NCBI GenBank assembly: GCA_046269235.1
Contig: JBJZOS010000006.1
Coordinates: forward strand, 1-64,000
Length of the DNA stretch: 64,000 bases
Direction: 5' to 3'
DNA from: Soonwooa sp032078105
Lineage (GTDB): Bacteria > Bacteroidota > Bacteroidia > Flavobacteriales > Weeksellaceae
In this document: piece after piece, positions 17,424 to 26,423 of the stretch
Layout: each line of letters starts with the position of its first letter
Numbering within the stretch: position 1 is the stretch's first letter
Notes under the pieces: generated by a model
Seen by the model: only the letters and a program-made list of their open reading frames with translations
What the model was told of the DNA's origin: nothing
Database searches by the model: none
Translations under genes and position numbers: made by a program

Positions 17424-19079
17424 TTATGAAAATTGCTTTTTTCGGAGCCAGAAAAATAATGCACCTAGTATGCCCAAAATACCCAGTGGTAAAAGGAGAT
17501 TGGTCCATTGCCATTTTTGACGTTCGGCATCGACACGTGCCTTGTCGAGAAGGCGCATTTCGATGTTTCGGTTACGAAGCGCCATCAAGTTAGAATCGTC
17601 CAGAAGATAATCGAGCGCGTTTCTTAGGAATTGCTCGTTGCCATAACGTTGCTGCGTTAGATAATCGTAGCCTAGCGGCATTGCTTGCCCTTTTACGGTT
17701 TGATTTCTTGCAATGTCACCATCCGCAATGACAATCATTTTGTTGTCAGAACTTTGATTTTTAAAATTCGGGAAGCCATTTTTTTCGCTTCTTGTGGCAT
17801 AGGCCGACTGGAATTTTCCTTCCAAAGACACAGCAAAAATCTTAGGTGTAGAAGCTTGCTCCATTACGCCAATGCTGTCCATTTTTACCATCTCGGACAA
17901 TGATACATAATTCGGAATACTCTTGGTAATCGTGTGGTCACTCGACTTAAATAGAACGTTGAATTTTGTATTTTTTCTTGAAAGTGTATCGATAGAAGTC
18001 GGGAATTCAAGCTTAACAGGATTGATATTTTTCGTTATAACGTTTTCATTTTGCGCAATACCAAGTGGAAAATAAGGCCACATCAAATTCGTAAATTGTG
18101 GATTTCCAGCCACTTCGCCAGTCACCAAACGAATTAAGGCGGATTGCTTCATATCTTTAACCAAACCAGGATTAACGCGAACGCCGTAGCTGAACATCAT
18201 GTCCGTCAAATTCATGTCAACAGGATACGCCATAATCTTTTTGGATCGGAAAAGCGTATCCATTTCTGCATTAACGGCATCCAACATCCAAAGGCTTTTT
18301 CCACCATTCATGATATATTGGTCAAGGATAACTTTTTCGTTGGTAGTGAAAGCTTTACGAGGTTTTGCGATCACCAATGCGTCCATTTGTCGAAGTTTTG
18401 GGATGTCAGCAAGACTAAGCTCGGATTTATTTTCTGGGATAATTGGGCCAACATTGTAATTTTCTAAAGCCATTTCGACAAAGCTGGTGAATTCTTGTTT
18501 TCCCAATTCGTCTTGGTTAACCAAAAATCCAATATTTTTCTTTTGTTCTTCGGTCATCGCTTTGATGTTGGCAGCAAAATTATATTCAAGACTTTCGATG
18601 GATTTGTTAAGTTGCTCACTCGAGTCGATGCCTGTTTGTTGGATAATTAGCGGAATTGCAAATCCGTAGTCTTCATATTTGATGGCAGCATAAGGATACA
18701 TCACGATGTTAGTGATTTTGCCGTCTTTGATGTCTGGTAACATTGACGGTTGCATGCCCATTGCTTGCAAGGTGTCCATTGGGATTTTTTCGGCAATTGG
18801 ATCACGGAATTTGTAATCTATTTTTGGATTGATCTTTCGGAATTCGTCCAAAAGGAATTTCGTTTCGTTTTGTAATTGTTTAAAAGAAGCTGGGAAATCG
18901 CCATCCAAATAAACTTCGATCATTACAGGTTTTCTAATGGATTCCAGCGTCTTAATAGTGGCATCCGATAGTGTGTAACGCTTTTCTGAAGTTAAGTCAA
19001 ATCGTTTGTAGAACACGCCAAAAATGCCTAACAATAGCAAAAGTCCTACTAGAGTATATATGATTTTGTTTTTGTTCAT
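17424..19079 (-). CDS. gldG: Gliding-motility ABC transporter auxiliary protein GldG
   Basis: A 551-residue protein with an N-terminal membrane helix, a long extracytoplasmic region of the ABC-type uncharacterised/DUF4350-like auxiliary fold, and a C-terminal helix (NLLLPLGILGILGALFFWL) plus a KKQFS tail. The opening RYTLSDATIKTLESIRKPVMIEVYLDG is characteristic of GldG. With GldF and the ATPase GldA it forms an ABC transporter associated with gliding in Flavobacterium johnsoniae; its cargo is unknown. gldF lies directly upstream, 25 bp away. Confidence 0.92.
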   Translation of the reverse strand: MNKNKIIYTLVGLLLLLGIFGVFYKRFDLTSEKRYTLSDATIKTLESIRKPVMIEVYLDGDFPASFKQLQNETKFLLDEFRKINPKIDYKFRDPIAEKIPMDTLQAMGMQPSMLPDIKDGKITNIVMYPYAAIKYEDYGFAIPLIIQQTGIDSSEQLNKSIESLEYNFAANIKAMTEEQKKNIGFLVNQDELGKQEFTSFVEMALENYNVGPIIPENKSELSLADIPKLRQMDALVIAKPRKAFTTNEKVILDQYIMNGGKSLWMLDAVNAEMDTLFRSKKIMAYPVDMNLTDMMFSYGVRVNPGLVKDMKQSALIRLVTGEVAGNPQFTNLMWPYFPLGIAQNENVITKNINPVKLEFPTSIDTLSRKNTKFNVLFKSSDHTITKSIPNYVSLSEMVKMDSIGVMEQASTPKIFAVSLEGKFQSAYATRSEKNGFPNFKNQSSDNKMIVIADGDIARNQTVKGQAMPLGYDYLTQQRYGNEQFLRNALDYLLDDSNLMALRNRNIEMRLLDKARVDAERQKWQWTNLLLPLGILGILGALFFWLRKKQFS

Positions 19080-19104
19080 TTTTTTTAAAAAAATATAGGA
19101 AATT

Positions 19105-19833
19105 TTACTTCTTTTTTGATACCGAAAATTGAGAGATTTTAAGACAAATAAACATTACAAATACAAAATAAAATAAATCTCGAGTATCGATAAGTCCTCT
19201 TGTAAAAGACATAAAATGTTGATAAAATCCAAAATTCTGTAAAATAAAATCTGCGCCACCTAGCAACTTGTAACTTGCTAATTGTTCGATGCCAAAATAC
19301 ATGACAAAGCAAAGCAATACACCAAGTAGATACGCCATGATTTGATTTGACGAAAATGATGATGCTAAAATTCCTAATGCCGAAAAACCTCCAAGTAAAA
19401 CGATTAAGCCAAAATAACTTCCAAAGGTCATTCCCATGTCGATGTTGCCTTCCGGAATTCCTAAATTATAAATGGTATAAAAATATATTAGAGACGGAAT
19501 TAAACATAAAACGCCAATTGTCCAAACGGAAAAAAACTTTCCGTTAATGATAGCCGAGATTTTTAAAGGTTGAGAGAATAACCAAAGTAAAGTCCCAGAT
19601 TGTTGCTCTTCTGCCAGACTTCGCATCGTTAATGCTGGAATGATAAACATCAAAAGCCAAGGCGCCAACACAAAAAAGCTTTGTAAAGATGCGCTCCCGA
19701 TGTCTAATATGTTGAAACTGTTTTCGAAGAAGAATAAAAATAAAGCCGATACAAAACTAAAAGCGCCGATGATCACCCATGCGCTCCAGTTTCCGAAATA
19801 GCTCCAAAGTTCTTTTTTAAATATTGCAAACAT
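19105..19833 (-). CDS. gldF: Gliding-motility ABC transporter permease GldF
   Basis: A 242-residue ABC-2 type permease with about six membrane helices and the MRSLAEEQQSGTLLWLFSQPL block typical of GldF and other NosY-like permeases. The gldF-gldG order is the conserved flavobacterial arrangement, and the ATPase gldA is elsewhere. Note that some flavobacteria keep gldFG yet do not glide visibly. Confidence 0.92.
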   Translation of the reverse strand: MFAIFKKELWSYFGNWSAWVIIGAFSFVSALFLFFFENSFNILDIGSASLQSFFVLAPWLLMFIIPALTMRSLAEEQQSGTLLWLFSQPLKISAIINGKFFSVWTIGVLCLIPSLIYFYTIYNLGIPEGNIDMGMTFGSYFGLIVLLGGFSALGILASSFSSNQIMAYLLGVLLCFVMYFGIEQLASYKLLGGADFILQNFGFYQHFMSFTRGLIDTRDLFYFVFVMFICLKISQFSVSKKK

Positions 19834-19891
19834 GCTTCTTTGTAGTGTTTTGTATGTGTTGTTTAGTTGATATTTCGCTTTTAACTTAGAC

Positions 19892-20437
19892 TTACTTTTT
19901 TCCTTTGTTAACCCATTTGACAGTTGCCATAATCAGCATGATAATAACGATGAAACCTACTAATAATTGCCACCAATACGCGATAATGTAATATTTTAAA
20001 ATCACTGTAAAAACAACGCCAAATAGTAAGAACGTTGCAATTTCGTTGATTTGTCGTAGTTTGATATTGGAGGTTTTTAAAGTTTTACCATTTAAGATCT
20101 GTAGGCTTTTCGTTTTTTTCCAAGCCCAAATATGGTAGGCTAAAAGTCCGATCAAAAATGTTAATTTTAAATGAAACCAAGACATTTTCATAAGACCAGT
20201 ATTTAATCCAATCATAATCAAACCGCAAGTAAGCATGATGATACCAGCAGGAGCGATGATGATGTTCCATAACCTTTTTGCCATGTAGGCATATTGCTCG
20301 CGCAGGATATTTTGTTTTGGATTTTCGAAATCGTCGGTATCTTTATAATACACGAAAATTCTTGGTAAATAAAACATTCCAGCAAAATAGCTGACCATAA
20401 AAATAATGTGAATCGCTTTGATAATCAAATAGAGCAC
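19892..20437 (-). CDS. hemJ: HemJ-type protoporphyrinogen IX oxidase
   Basis: A 181-residue membrane protein with about four to five helices and the HemJ/UPF0093 blocks KAIHIIFMVSYFAGMFYLPR (conserved His near residue 9), WFHLKLTFLIGLLAYHIW and LRQINEIATFLLF. HemJ is the heme-b-binding enzyme that oxidises protoporphyrinogen IX to protoporphyrin IX. The CopD-like superfamily is the alternative label, but the motif order fits HemJ. It is divergent from the metalloprotease gene. Confidence 0.85.
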   Translation of the reverse strand: MLYLIIKAIHIIFMVSYFAGMFYLPRIFVYYKDTDDFENPKQNILREQYAYMAKRLWNIIIAPAGIIMLTCGLIMIGLNTGLMKMSWFHLKLTFLIGLLAYHIWAWKKTKSLQILNGKTLKTSNIKLRQINEIATFLLFGVVFTVILKYYIIAYWWQLLVGFIVIIMLIMATVKWVNKGKK

Positions 20438-20452
20438 GTGTCAAATTTTTGC

Positions 20453-20460
20453 AAATATAC
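20453..20460 (-). promoter_or_regulatory. -7 box of hemJ
   Basis: Read on the minus strand this is TATATTTG, an exact TAnnTTTG match, ending 15 nt before the hemJ ATG. Confidence 0.5.
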
Positions 20461-20506
20461 TTTTAATTGCTAAAACAAAATTGACAGACCTCAAATATCT
20501 TGTAAA

Positions 20507-20537
20507 TTGCAAAATTGTTTTTTTTATCTTTTATTTG
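20507..20537 (+). promoter_or_regulatory. Candidate promoter of the T9SS metalloprotease
   Basis: TTG at 20507-20509 and TTTATTTG at 20530-20537 (one mismatch to TAnnTTTG) are 20 nt apart, 24 nt before the chosen ATG. Confidence 0.35.
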
Positions 20538-20561
20538 CAAAACATTAATAATAAAATAAAA

Positions 20562-22733
20562 ATGAAAAGAATATTACATGTTATTTTCTTGTTTTGTGCA
20601 TTTTCTTTATCTTTTGGTCAATCTGGACAAAAAGTAGCCAAGAGAATTTTAGATTACAAAACAACTAAACAAAGTTTTGAAAGCTACAATCTATTTAAGA
20701 AAAACGAGCACGCCAGTAAAAATGCTGTATACAAGCAATCTGCGACTGATGCTATTGTTCTAGATCTTGATAAGAGACAATTAGAAAATTTGGTTGCAAA
20801 ACGACCAAAAGCTATCGAAATGACTTTTCCGTTTCGTGAAAAAATGATTACTGTCGAGTTGTTACAGAATGATATCTTTGGCGGTGAAAACAGTTTGACG
20901 GTACAAACGGACAAAGGAGAATTCAAAAATTATAAACCAGGTGTATATTACCAAGGCATCATTAAAGGTGATAAATCCTCGATTGTTGCCTTTAGCTTTT
21001 TTGAAGATGATGTTGTAGGATTGGCTTCTGATCTTAAGAGTGGAAATGTCGTATTAGGAAAGGCGGTCTCTTCCGAAGATTTTGTTGTCTATTCCGATGC
21101 TACTTTGACAGGGAAAAGTCAATTTGTCTGTAAGGCTGATGCTTTAATGGAAAATCAAAATCAGAAAATTTCTTTTGATCCTGAGACAATCTCTAAAACC
21201 GCTCAAACAACCGAAAATTGCGTAAGAATTTATTATGAAATCTGTAATAAGCCTTATGTTCAAAATGGGAGGGATGTTACTAAAACTACGAACTGGATAA
21301 CAGCAATCCATAATAATATTGGAACCTTATACAATAATGATGGTGTTAAAATGTCATTGCATGAGATTTTTATCTGGACAACTGCAGATCCTTACACAGG
21401 CGATTATGGCGAAAATTTAGCACAATTCCGTGCAACGCGTACCACTTTTAATGGTGATTTAGCGCATTTGGTTAATTATCCATCAACTACAAGTGTGGCT
21501 TATCTTAACTCGCTTTGTTCAAATTCTAAATATGCCTACTCCGGAATTTCTATGAGTTATGCTTCTGTGCCAACTTATTCTTGGACTATAATGGCAATGA
21601 CGCATGAGATGGGACATTCTCTAGGTTCGCCCCATACGCATGCATGCGTATGGAATGGTGATAATACGCCAATTGATGGTTGTGGTGCAGTCGGCGGTTA
21701 TTCCGAAGGTTGTGACGGTCCAATTCCAGCAAAAGGAACGATAATGAGTTATTGTCATCTAGTAGGTGGTGTTGGTGTTAACTTGGCATTAGGTTTTGGT
21801 CCGCAGCCAGGTGCATTAATTCGTCAGATTGTAGACTCCAAAGCTTGTCTTAATACAGATTGTGTGACGGGTTGTAATCCAACGGTGTCTAATCTTCAGA
21901 TTTCCAACCTGACGCCAAATTCTTTTACAGCGACAATTGTCGATAACAATGGCGGAACCGAATGGAAGTATAAAATTACTAAAACGGATGGTGCTGTTGT
22001 TAAGTCGGGTTTTGTAACAAATAAAGTAATTAATATTTCTAATTTGGAACCTAATACATATTATAATGTAAGTGTTGGTGTTAATTGTGGTGCCGAAAAT
22101 TCTTATGCTGTGACTCAACTTATTATGACGGATGCACAATGGTGTGGGGCTAACTATAATTTTACAGATTCTGGAGGCGAAAATCGCGACTATGGCAATA
22201 ATGAAGTTGTTATTAAAACTTTTACACCTAGCAATCCTAACGATAAGATTAAACTAACGTTCACTGAATTTGTAACAGAGGAAGGTGGTGATATGATGAG
22301 AATTTATGATGGACCTAATATTGCATCTACAGCTTTTTTACATAACGGTTCTATTAATATTTCGGGAACGCAAAATTTAGGTTCTTTCGAATCAACACAT
22401 CCGACAGGAGCAATTACAGTGCGTTTTTCATCTAACGCTTCGGTTGTGGAGAAAGGATGGATTGCGAAAGTAGAATGTCAATCATTATCTACTATTGATG
22501 TTAAAACGATTGCCTTTTCATTAGCTGTTGCTGGATCAAAAAATACTTTAATAGTAAAATCGGATAAAATGATTGATAAGTTGGAGATCTTCGATATGAC
22601 CGGTAAAATTGTTAAAACAGATCTTGTCGTTGATAGAAGTTCTGAAATTAACATTAGTAGACTTACAGCAGGCGTCTATGTCGCTTACGCAACAATTGAA
22701 GGACAAGTTATTTCTAAAAAGTTTGTTAAATAA
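20562..22733 (+). CDS. Secreted zinc metalloprotease with Fn3, CUB and T9SS sorting domain
   Basis: Predicted 723 residues from the ATG at 20562, which opens a signal peptide (MKRILHVIFLFCAFSLSFGQ). The prodomain is followed by a reprolysin/metzincin-like catalytic domain with HEMGHSLGSPH, a full HExxHxxGxxH motif starting at H348. Next come a fibronectin type III-like segment, a CUB-like domain (YNFTDSGG to GWIAKVEC) and a C-terminal T9SS type A domain (KLEIFDMTGKIVK, ISRLTAGVYVAY, KKFVK). The expected route is Sec to periplasm, then T9SS to the surface or medium. Cysteine-rich PHTHACVW/GCGAVGGYSEGC around the zinc site suits an extracellular protease. Confidence 0.9.
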   Translation: MKRILHVIFLFCAFSLSFGQSGQKVAKRILDYKTTKQSFESYNLFKKNEHASKNAVYKQSATDAIVLDLDKRQLENLVAKRPKAIEMTFPFREKMITVELLQNDIFGGENSLTVQTDKGEFKNYKPGVYYQGIIKGDKSSIVAFSFFEDDVVGLASDLKSGNVVLGKAVSSEDFVVYSDATLTGKSQFVCKADALMENQNQKISFDPETISKTAQTTENCVRIYYEICNKPYVQNGRDVTKTTNWITAIHNNIGTLYNNDGVKMSLHEIFIWTTADPYTGDYGENLAQFRATRTTFNGDLAHLVNYPSTTSVAYLNSLCSNSKYAYSGISMSYASVPTYSWTIMAMTHEMGHSLGSPHTHACVWNGDNTPIDGCGAVGGYSEGCDGPIPAKGTIMSYCHLVGGVGVNLALGFGPQPGALIRQIVDSKACLNTDCVTGCNPTVSNLQISNLTPNSFTATIVDNNGGTEWKYKITKTDGAVVKSGFVTNKVINISNLEPNTYYNVSVGVNCGAENSYAVTQLIMTDAQWCGANYNFTDSGGENRDYGNNEVVIKTFTPSNPNDKIKLTFTEFVTEEGGDMMRIYDGPNIASTAFLHNGSINISGTQNLGSFESTHPTGAITVRFSSNASVVEKGWIAKVECQSLSTIDVKTIAFSLAVAGSKNTLIVKSDKMIDKLEIFDMTGKIVKTDLVVDRSSEINISRLTAGVYVAYATIEGQVISKKFVK

Positions 22734-22756
22734 TTTATTAGGAGGTTAAGTAAAAA

Positions 22757-22788
22757 AAAAGCGTTTGTATCATGCAAACGCTTTTTTT
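22757..22788. terminator. Bidirectional terminator
   Basis: GCGTTTG (22761-22767) pairs with CAAACGC (22775-22781), with a run of A before and T after, between convergent genes. Confidence 0.8.
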
Positions 22789-22798
22789 AATTTAAACT

Positions 22799-23626
22799 TT
22801 ATTCGAATTCGATATAGATTTTTTCGCCCATATTCATGCCGAATAAAGAGGCGGCACCATTGTGAAGACTGCCTTTGTACACTGTTAATTCGAGAAGATT
22901 ATTATCATTAAATATTACGGCAGATTTACCGTGATATTCTTGCTCTTGTTCCCAATTCGGAATCAAATCCGTGTATTGATTAAAAATCTTTGTCAAAACG
23001 ATATTCCTGAATCTAATCGTAAAAGATTTGAAATTGCTAGCATGTTTTTCAAAAAGACTTTTATGGATATTTGAGATCACATTTCCAAAATTGTCAACAT
23101 ACATTACTTCCCCTATAATCATTTTTTCGGACGCTTTGTAGCTCGCATTCACAAAAAAAGTTTCCTTTATATCTAGCGTTGGACGGCCAATAACTTCTGG
23201 CACACCACCATTAGAAAGGTGGATAGCTGCAGGGACAAAAATATCTGTTGCCGTAAAGTTAATCGTGTCATCAAATCTTTTATTAAGTGTGATTTCGTAA
23301 ACGTAATCGGGTTTAATATCGAAAAAAATTAAGTTAAGAACGCCGTTGTCAGCTGCTAAAAAATAATGTCCATCAACTTTTGCAAGAATATTTTTTCTGT
23401 CTTTATGATAAAAGCTGTCAACGCAAATTATATGAATACTGCCAGATGGGAAGCTTTTGTAAGAACTTCTTATGATATACGCTGCCTGTTGAAGATTATA
23501 AGCTAAGATATCGTGGCTTATGTCAACCAATTTTATGTTTTCGTTCTGACTAAGAAGACTGCCTTTGATGCAGGCAACGCGATGGTCGACGGTTCCGTAA
23601 TCCGAAGTTAAACTTATAATTGGCAT
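22799..23626 (-). CDS. SAM hydroxide adenosyltransferase (DUF62 family)
   Basis: Predicted 275 residues from the ATG at 23626 (MPIISLTSDYG). An in-frame TTG 18 bases upstream overlaps the -7 box and is rejected. The family hydrolyses S-adenosylmethionine to adenosine and methionine and is related to fluorinase and chlorinase. Family blocks are SLTSDYG at the N-terminus, VDISHDI and LAADNGVLNLI. The usual VDPGVG-RR stretch is replaced by VDSFYHKDRKN, which keeps an Asp and Arg but loses the PGVG loop. Physiological role is unclear. Confidence 0.85.
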   Translation of the reverse strand: MPIISLTSDYGTVDHRVACIKGSLLSQNENIKLVDISHDILAYNLQQAAYIIRSSYKSFPSGSIHIICVDSFYHKDRKNILAKVDGHYFLAADNGVLNLIFFDIKPDYVYEITLNKRFDDTINFTATDIFVPAAIHLSNGGVPEVIGRPTLDIKETFFVNASYKASEKMIIGEVMYVDNFGNVISNIHKSLFEKHASNFKSFTIRFRNIVLTKIFNQYTDLIPNWEQEQEYHGKSAVIFNDNNLLELTVYKGSLHNGAASLFGMNMGEKIYIEFE

Positions 23627-23641
23627 CTCTGTTATTTTGTG

Positions 23642-23649
23642 CAAAATTA
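23642..23649 (-). promoter_or_regulatory. -7 box of the SAM hydroxide adenosyltransferase gene
   Basis: Minus-strand TAATTTTG, an exact TAnnTTTG match, ends 15 nt before the ATG at 23626. Confidence 0.5.
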
Positions 23650-23695
23650 ACTATAAATATATGCTCAGGTCAAGGCTTTCCTCAAATCAATTCTA

Positions 23696-23703
23696 TATAT
23701 TTG
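23696..23703 (+). promoter_or_regulatory. -7 box of phoH
   Basis: TATATTTG ends 23 nt before the phoH ATG. Confidence 0.5.
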
Positions 23704-23726
23704 TTAGGAAAATACTCTGAGAATAT

Positions 23727-24689
23727 ATGTATGAACTAAATTATGAAATATCTGACATCGATACAAAAATCTTCTATGGTGTACAGAATCAATACTTTAA
23801 TTTAATTAAATCCAGCTTTCCAACTCTTAAAATTACGGGTCGCGATAATTATATTTTTGCGATGGGTAATCAAGAAACTTTGGATGTTCTTAAATCTAGA
23901 CTAGACGATATTGTTGCTTTTATCTCTAAACATAATAGCATCGACCTCAAAAATGTTGAATCTATTTTAAAAATAAAATCGGAGGAAGAAAAGCAATTGG
24001 TTTTTGATCAAGATATCATTGTTAAAGGTGTTAACGGTAAAGTGATCAAAGCTAAAACTTCCAATCTAAAAAAATTAGTAAAAACAACCGACAAGAAAGA
24101 CATGGTCTTCGCAATTGGACCCGCTGGTACAGGAAAAACCTATACCAGTGTAGCATTAGCGGTGCGGGCACTTCGTGATAAAGAGGTTAAAAGGATTATC
24201 TTGACTAGACCAGCTGTGGAAGCGGGGGAGAGTTTGGGTTTTTTACCTGGCGATCTTAAAGAAAAATTAGACCCATATTTGCAACCATTATATGACGCCC
24301 TTCGTGATATGATTCCGCATGAGAAGTTAGAAGGCTTTATGGAAAAGAAAGTTATCGAAGTAGCACCTTTGGCTTTTATGCGTGGACGTACTTTGGATGA
24401 CGCTTTTGTCATTTTGGATGAAGCGCAAAATACCACACATTCTCAAATGAAAATGTTCTTAACAAGAATGGGAATGAATGCTAAATTTATTATCACAGGC
24501 GATCCAAGCCAGGTTGATTTACCCAAAAATCAACAATCTGGACTCCGAGAATCGATGAGGATTTTGAAAGATGTTGAAGAAATTGGTTTTGTGCATTTAA
24601 CAGAAGAAGATGTTGTGAGACATCCGGTGGTTAAGAAAATTATCTTGGCTTATAATAAGGAAGATCAACAAAATCAACCAAATAAATAA
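23727..24689 (+). CDS. phoH: PhoH-family ATPase
   Basis: A 320-residue cytoplasmic P-loop protein of normal PhoH length. Walker A is GPAGTGKT (131-138), Walker B is VILDEAQN, and the family blocks RPAVEAGESLGFLPGDLKEK and FMRGRTLDDAF are intact. PhoH-like proteins are helicase-related ATPases linked to RNA metabolism; in many bacteria phoH is next to ybeY, which is not seen here. Divergent from the SAM hydrolase gene. Confidence 0.92.
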   Translation: MYELNYEISDIDTKIFYGVQNQYFNLIKSSFPTLKITGRDNYIFAMGNQETLDVLKSRLDDIVAFISKHNSIDLKNVESILKIKSEEEKQLVFDQDIIVKGVNGKVIKAKTSNLKKLVKTTDKKDMVFAIGPAGTGKTYTSVALAVRALRDKEVKRIILTRPAVEAGESLGFLPGDLKEKLDPYLQPLYDALRDMIPHEKLEGFMEKKVIEVAPLAFMRGRTLDDAFVILDEAQNTTHSQMKMFLTRMGMNAKFIITGDPSQVDLPKNQQSGLRESMRILKDVEEIGFVHLTEEDVVRHPVVKKIILAYNKEDQQNQPNK

Positions 24690-24714
24690 TTTTTTCGCGG
24701 GAAATCTTATAGAT

Positions 24715-24828
24715 ATGTTGTTGGTAAATGATTTAACATTACAAGGTACACCTCAAAATATAGCAGTTACTTATGATTCGGATGCAATCGCTTTTGAAGT
24801 GATTCATCAATCAAAATTGGAGAAATGA
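24715..24828 (+). CDS. Possible 37-codon ORF or gene remnant
   Basis: An ATG at 24715 opens a 37-codon frame ending in TGA at 24828. Its protein-like composition (NDLTLQGTPQNIAVTYDSDA, then AFEVIHQ) differs from the poly-Asn/Lys junk around it. No ribosome-binding or promoter sequence stands out and no family is recognised. It is the only coding-like item in the 392-bp gap before the beta-barrel cluster, and could be the tail of a lost gene. Confidence 0.2.
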   Translation: MLLVNDLTLQGTPQNIAVTYDSDAIAFEVIHQSKLEK

Positions 24829-25081
24829 GGAGATAACATTTCTAGAATATTATAAAGCTTTTTGGCGTTTATCATAACCAATCTAATCATTTTAATGTTA
24901 AATAAGATTAACATAATCGAAAATTTTAATGAGTGATAATCTTCTGAAACAAGCTTTAAAAGAAAGGTTTTTCTGATTTTATATTATAATTTTTATTTTA
25001 AATTTTAACATATTTTATAATTTGGTCTCGAATTTGCATCCAATAAAATATCAAACAAAAATTAATACAAACATTAGAATT

Positions 25082-25579
25082 ATGAAAAAGTTATTTTTAG
25101 TAGGTGCTTTAGCACTTTTTGGAGCAATGAATGCTCAATCAGGATTTAAATTAGGTGCTAATGTAGGACTGCCTGTAGGAGATGCGTCTGATTATTCAAA
25201 TTTTACAGCTGGGATTGACGTTTCTTATCTTTGGCCAGTTTCTACGGATTTCAATTTAGGTATTGCTTCTGGGGCTCAAATGTGGTTTGGTAAAGATCAA
25301 GACGTGCCAGGTTTTGGTACTATTAAAGTGGATAATTCAACTGTTATTCCTATCGCAGCTTCTGGGCAGTATCGATTTACTCCAGAATTTAGTTTAGGGG
25401 TTGATCTTGGGTATGGTATTGCAACACAAGAAGGTGCAGATGGAGGATTTTATTATGCGCCGAAAGCGGCTTATCACTTTGGACCTAGCGAAATTAATTT
25501 AAGTTACAGAGGTATTTCTCAAGATGGTGGAAGCGCAGGCTCTGTTAACTTAGGTTACGCTTATTCTTTTGGAAAATAA
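25082..25579 (+). CDS. Small outer-membrane beta-barrel protein
   Basis: Predicted 165 residues, starting at the ATG at 25082, which gives a signal peptide MKKLFLVGALALFGAMNAQ cleaved after AQ; an in-frame TTG 60 bases upstream only adds non-signal sequence. The mature part is an alternating, glycine- and aromatic-rich beta-barrel pattern (ANVGLPVGD, TAGIDVSYLW, GVDLGYGIAT) ending GYAYSFGK. It is the first of four clustered paralogues. The role is unknown; small barrels of this type are structural or transport proteins of the outer membrane. Confidence 0.8.
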   Translation: MKKLFLVGALALFGAMNAQSGFKLGANVGLPVGDASDYSNFTAGIDVSYLWPVSTDFNLGIASGAQMWFGKDQDVPGFGTIKVDNSTVIPIAASGQYRFTPEFSLGVDLGYGIATQEGADGGFYYAPKAAYHFGPSEINLSYRGISQDGGSAGSVNLGYAYSFGK

Positions 25580-25603
25580 TTAAATAGTTATATTATTTTA
25601 TAT

Positions 25604-25632
25604 AAAGCATCCAATGTTTGGATGCTTTTTTA
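25604..25632 (+). terminator. Terminator after the first beta-barrel gene
   Basis: AAGCATCC and GGATGCTT form a hairpin followed by TTTTT, 25 bp after the stop. Confidence 0.75.
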
Positions 25633-25682
25633 TTATGTCTTTTTTTAAAGAAAGATTGTATTGTAGCGGCTAGTTTACATTT

Positions 25683-26197
25683 ATGAAGAAATTATTATTT
25701 TTAGCAATGGCTTTTGCTGCAATAATTTTTAAGGCTCAAGATAATTGTAATTTTAAATAGGGTTCATGTTGGTTTGCCTTTAAGAGATTCTAAAAAAAAG
25801 CTGGTAGTAGTAATGTGGGTTTAGATTTATCCTATGTATGGGAGGTTGCACCACATTTTGAACTCAGTGTTACGACGGGGTGCACCGCTTATTTTGTTAA
25901 AAAAATACCTATACTTTTTTGGGACGTTTATTAGTTTTCAAAGCAGATCCAATTGGTATGGTTCCATTGGGTGTAAGTTCTCAATATAATTTTGATGATA
26001 AATTCTCTCTTGGTTTAAATCTCGGTTATGCTGTTGTAATTAACGAAAATAAAAAAGGTGGTTTTCTTCATCAACCAATATTTGGGGTAAGAATTTAAAG
26101 GAAACACGATGTTATCGCCTTTTATACTGGTGTGGCTGTTAAAGGTGGAACGGTTCAAGCTGTCAACTTTGGGTATGCATATTCGTTTAAAAAATAG
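25683..26197 (+). pseudogene. Decayed paralogue of the small beta-barrel gene
   Basis: An ATG at 25683 begins a plausible signal peptide (MKKLLFLAMAFAAIIFKAQ) that stops at TAG after 24 codons. Reading on in shifting frames recovers blocks collinear with the intact gene at 25082: VHVGLPLRDSK against ANVGLPVGDAS, NVGLDLSYVWEVAPHFEL against TAGIDVSYLWPVSTDFNL, NFDDKFSLGLNLGYAV against RFTPEFSLGVDLGYGI, and a terminal VNFGYAYSFKK. Several frameshifts and stops separate these blocks, so the gene is broken beyond a sequencing slip. Confidence 0.85.
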
Positions 26198-26393
26198 GTG
26201 TTTTAAAATGCTTAATTATTAGTGAAAACTCTTACTACTATGGTTTTCTTTATGTATTGATGACTAACGTTCTTTATTTTGTTTATATTTTTGTAAAATA
26301 TTGTTAATGTTAAAATAACATAAGTTGATTTCTTCAAGCCAAATAGCTGATATATTTCATAATTTTTGTTAAAAAAAGTTAAAACAAATTATA

Positions 26394-26401
26394 TAAATTT
26401 G
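26394..26401 (+). promoter_or_regulatory. -7 box of the second intact beta-barrel gene
   Basis: TAAATTTG, an exact TAnnTTTG match, ends 22 nt before the ATG at 26424. A TTG at 26366-26368 lies 25 nt upstream of it, a rather long spacing. Confidence 0.45.
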
Positions 26402-26423
26402 TATTCTCAATTTTTAATTAATT

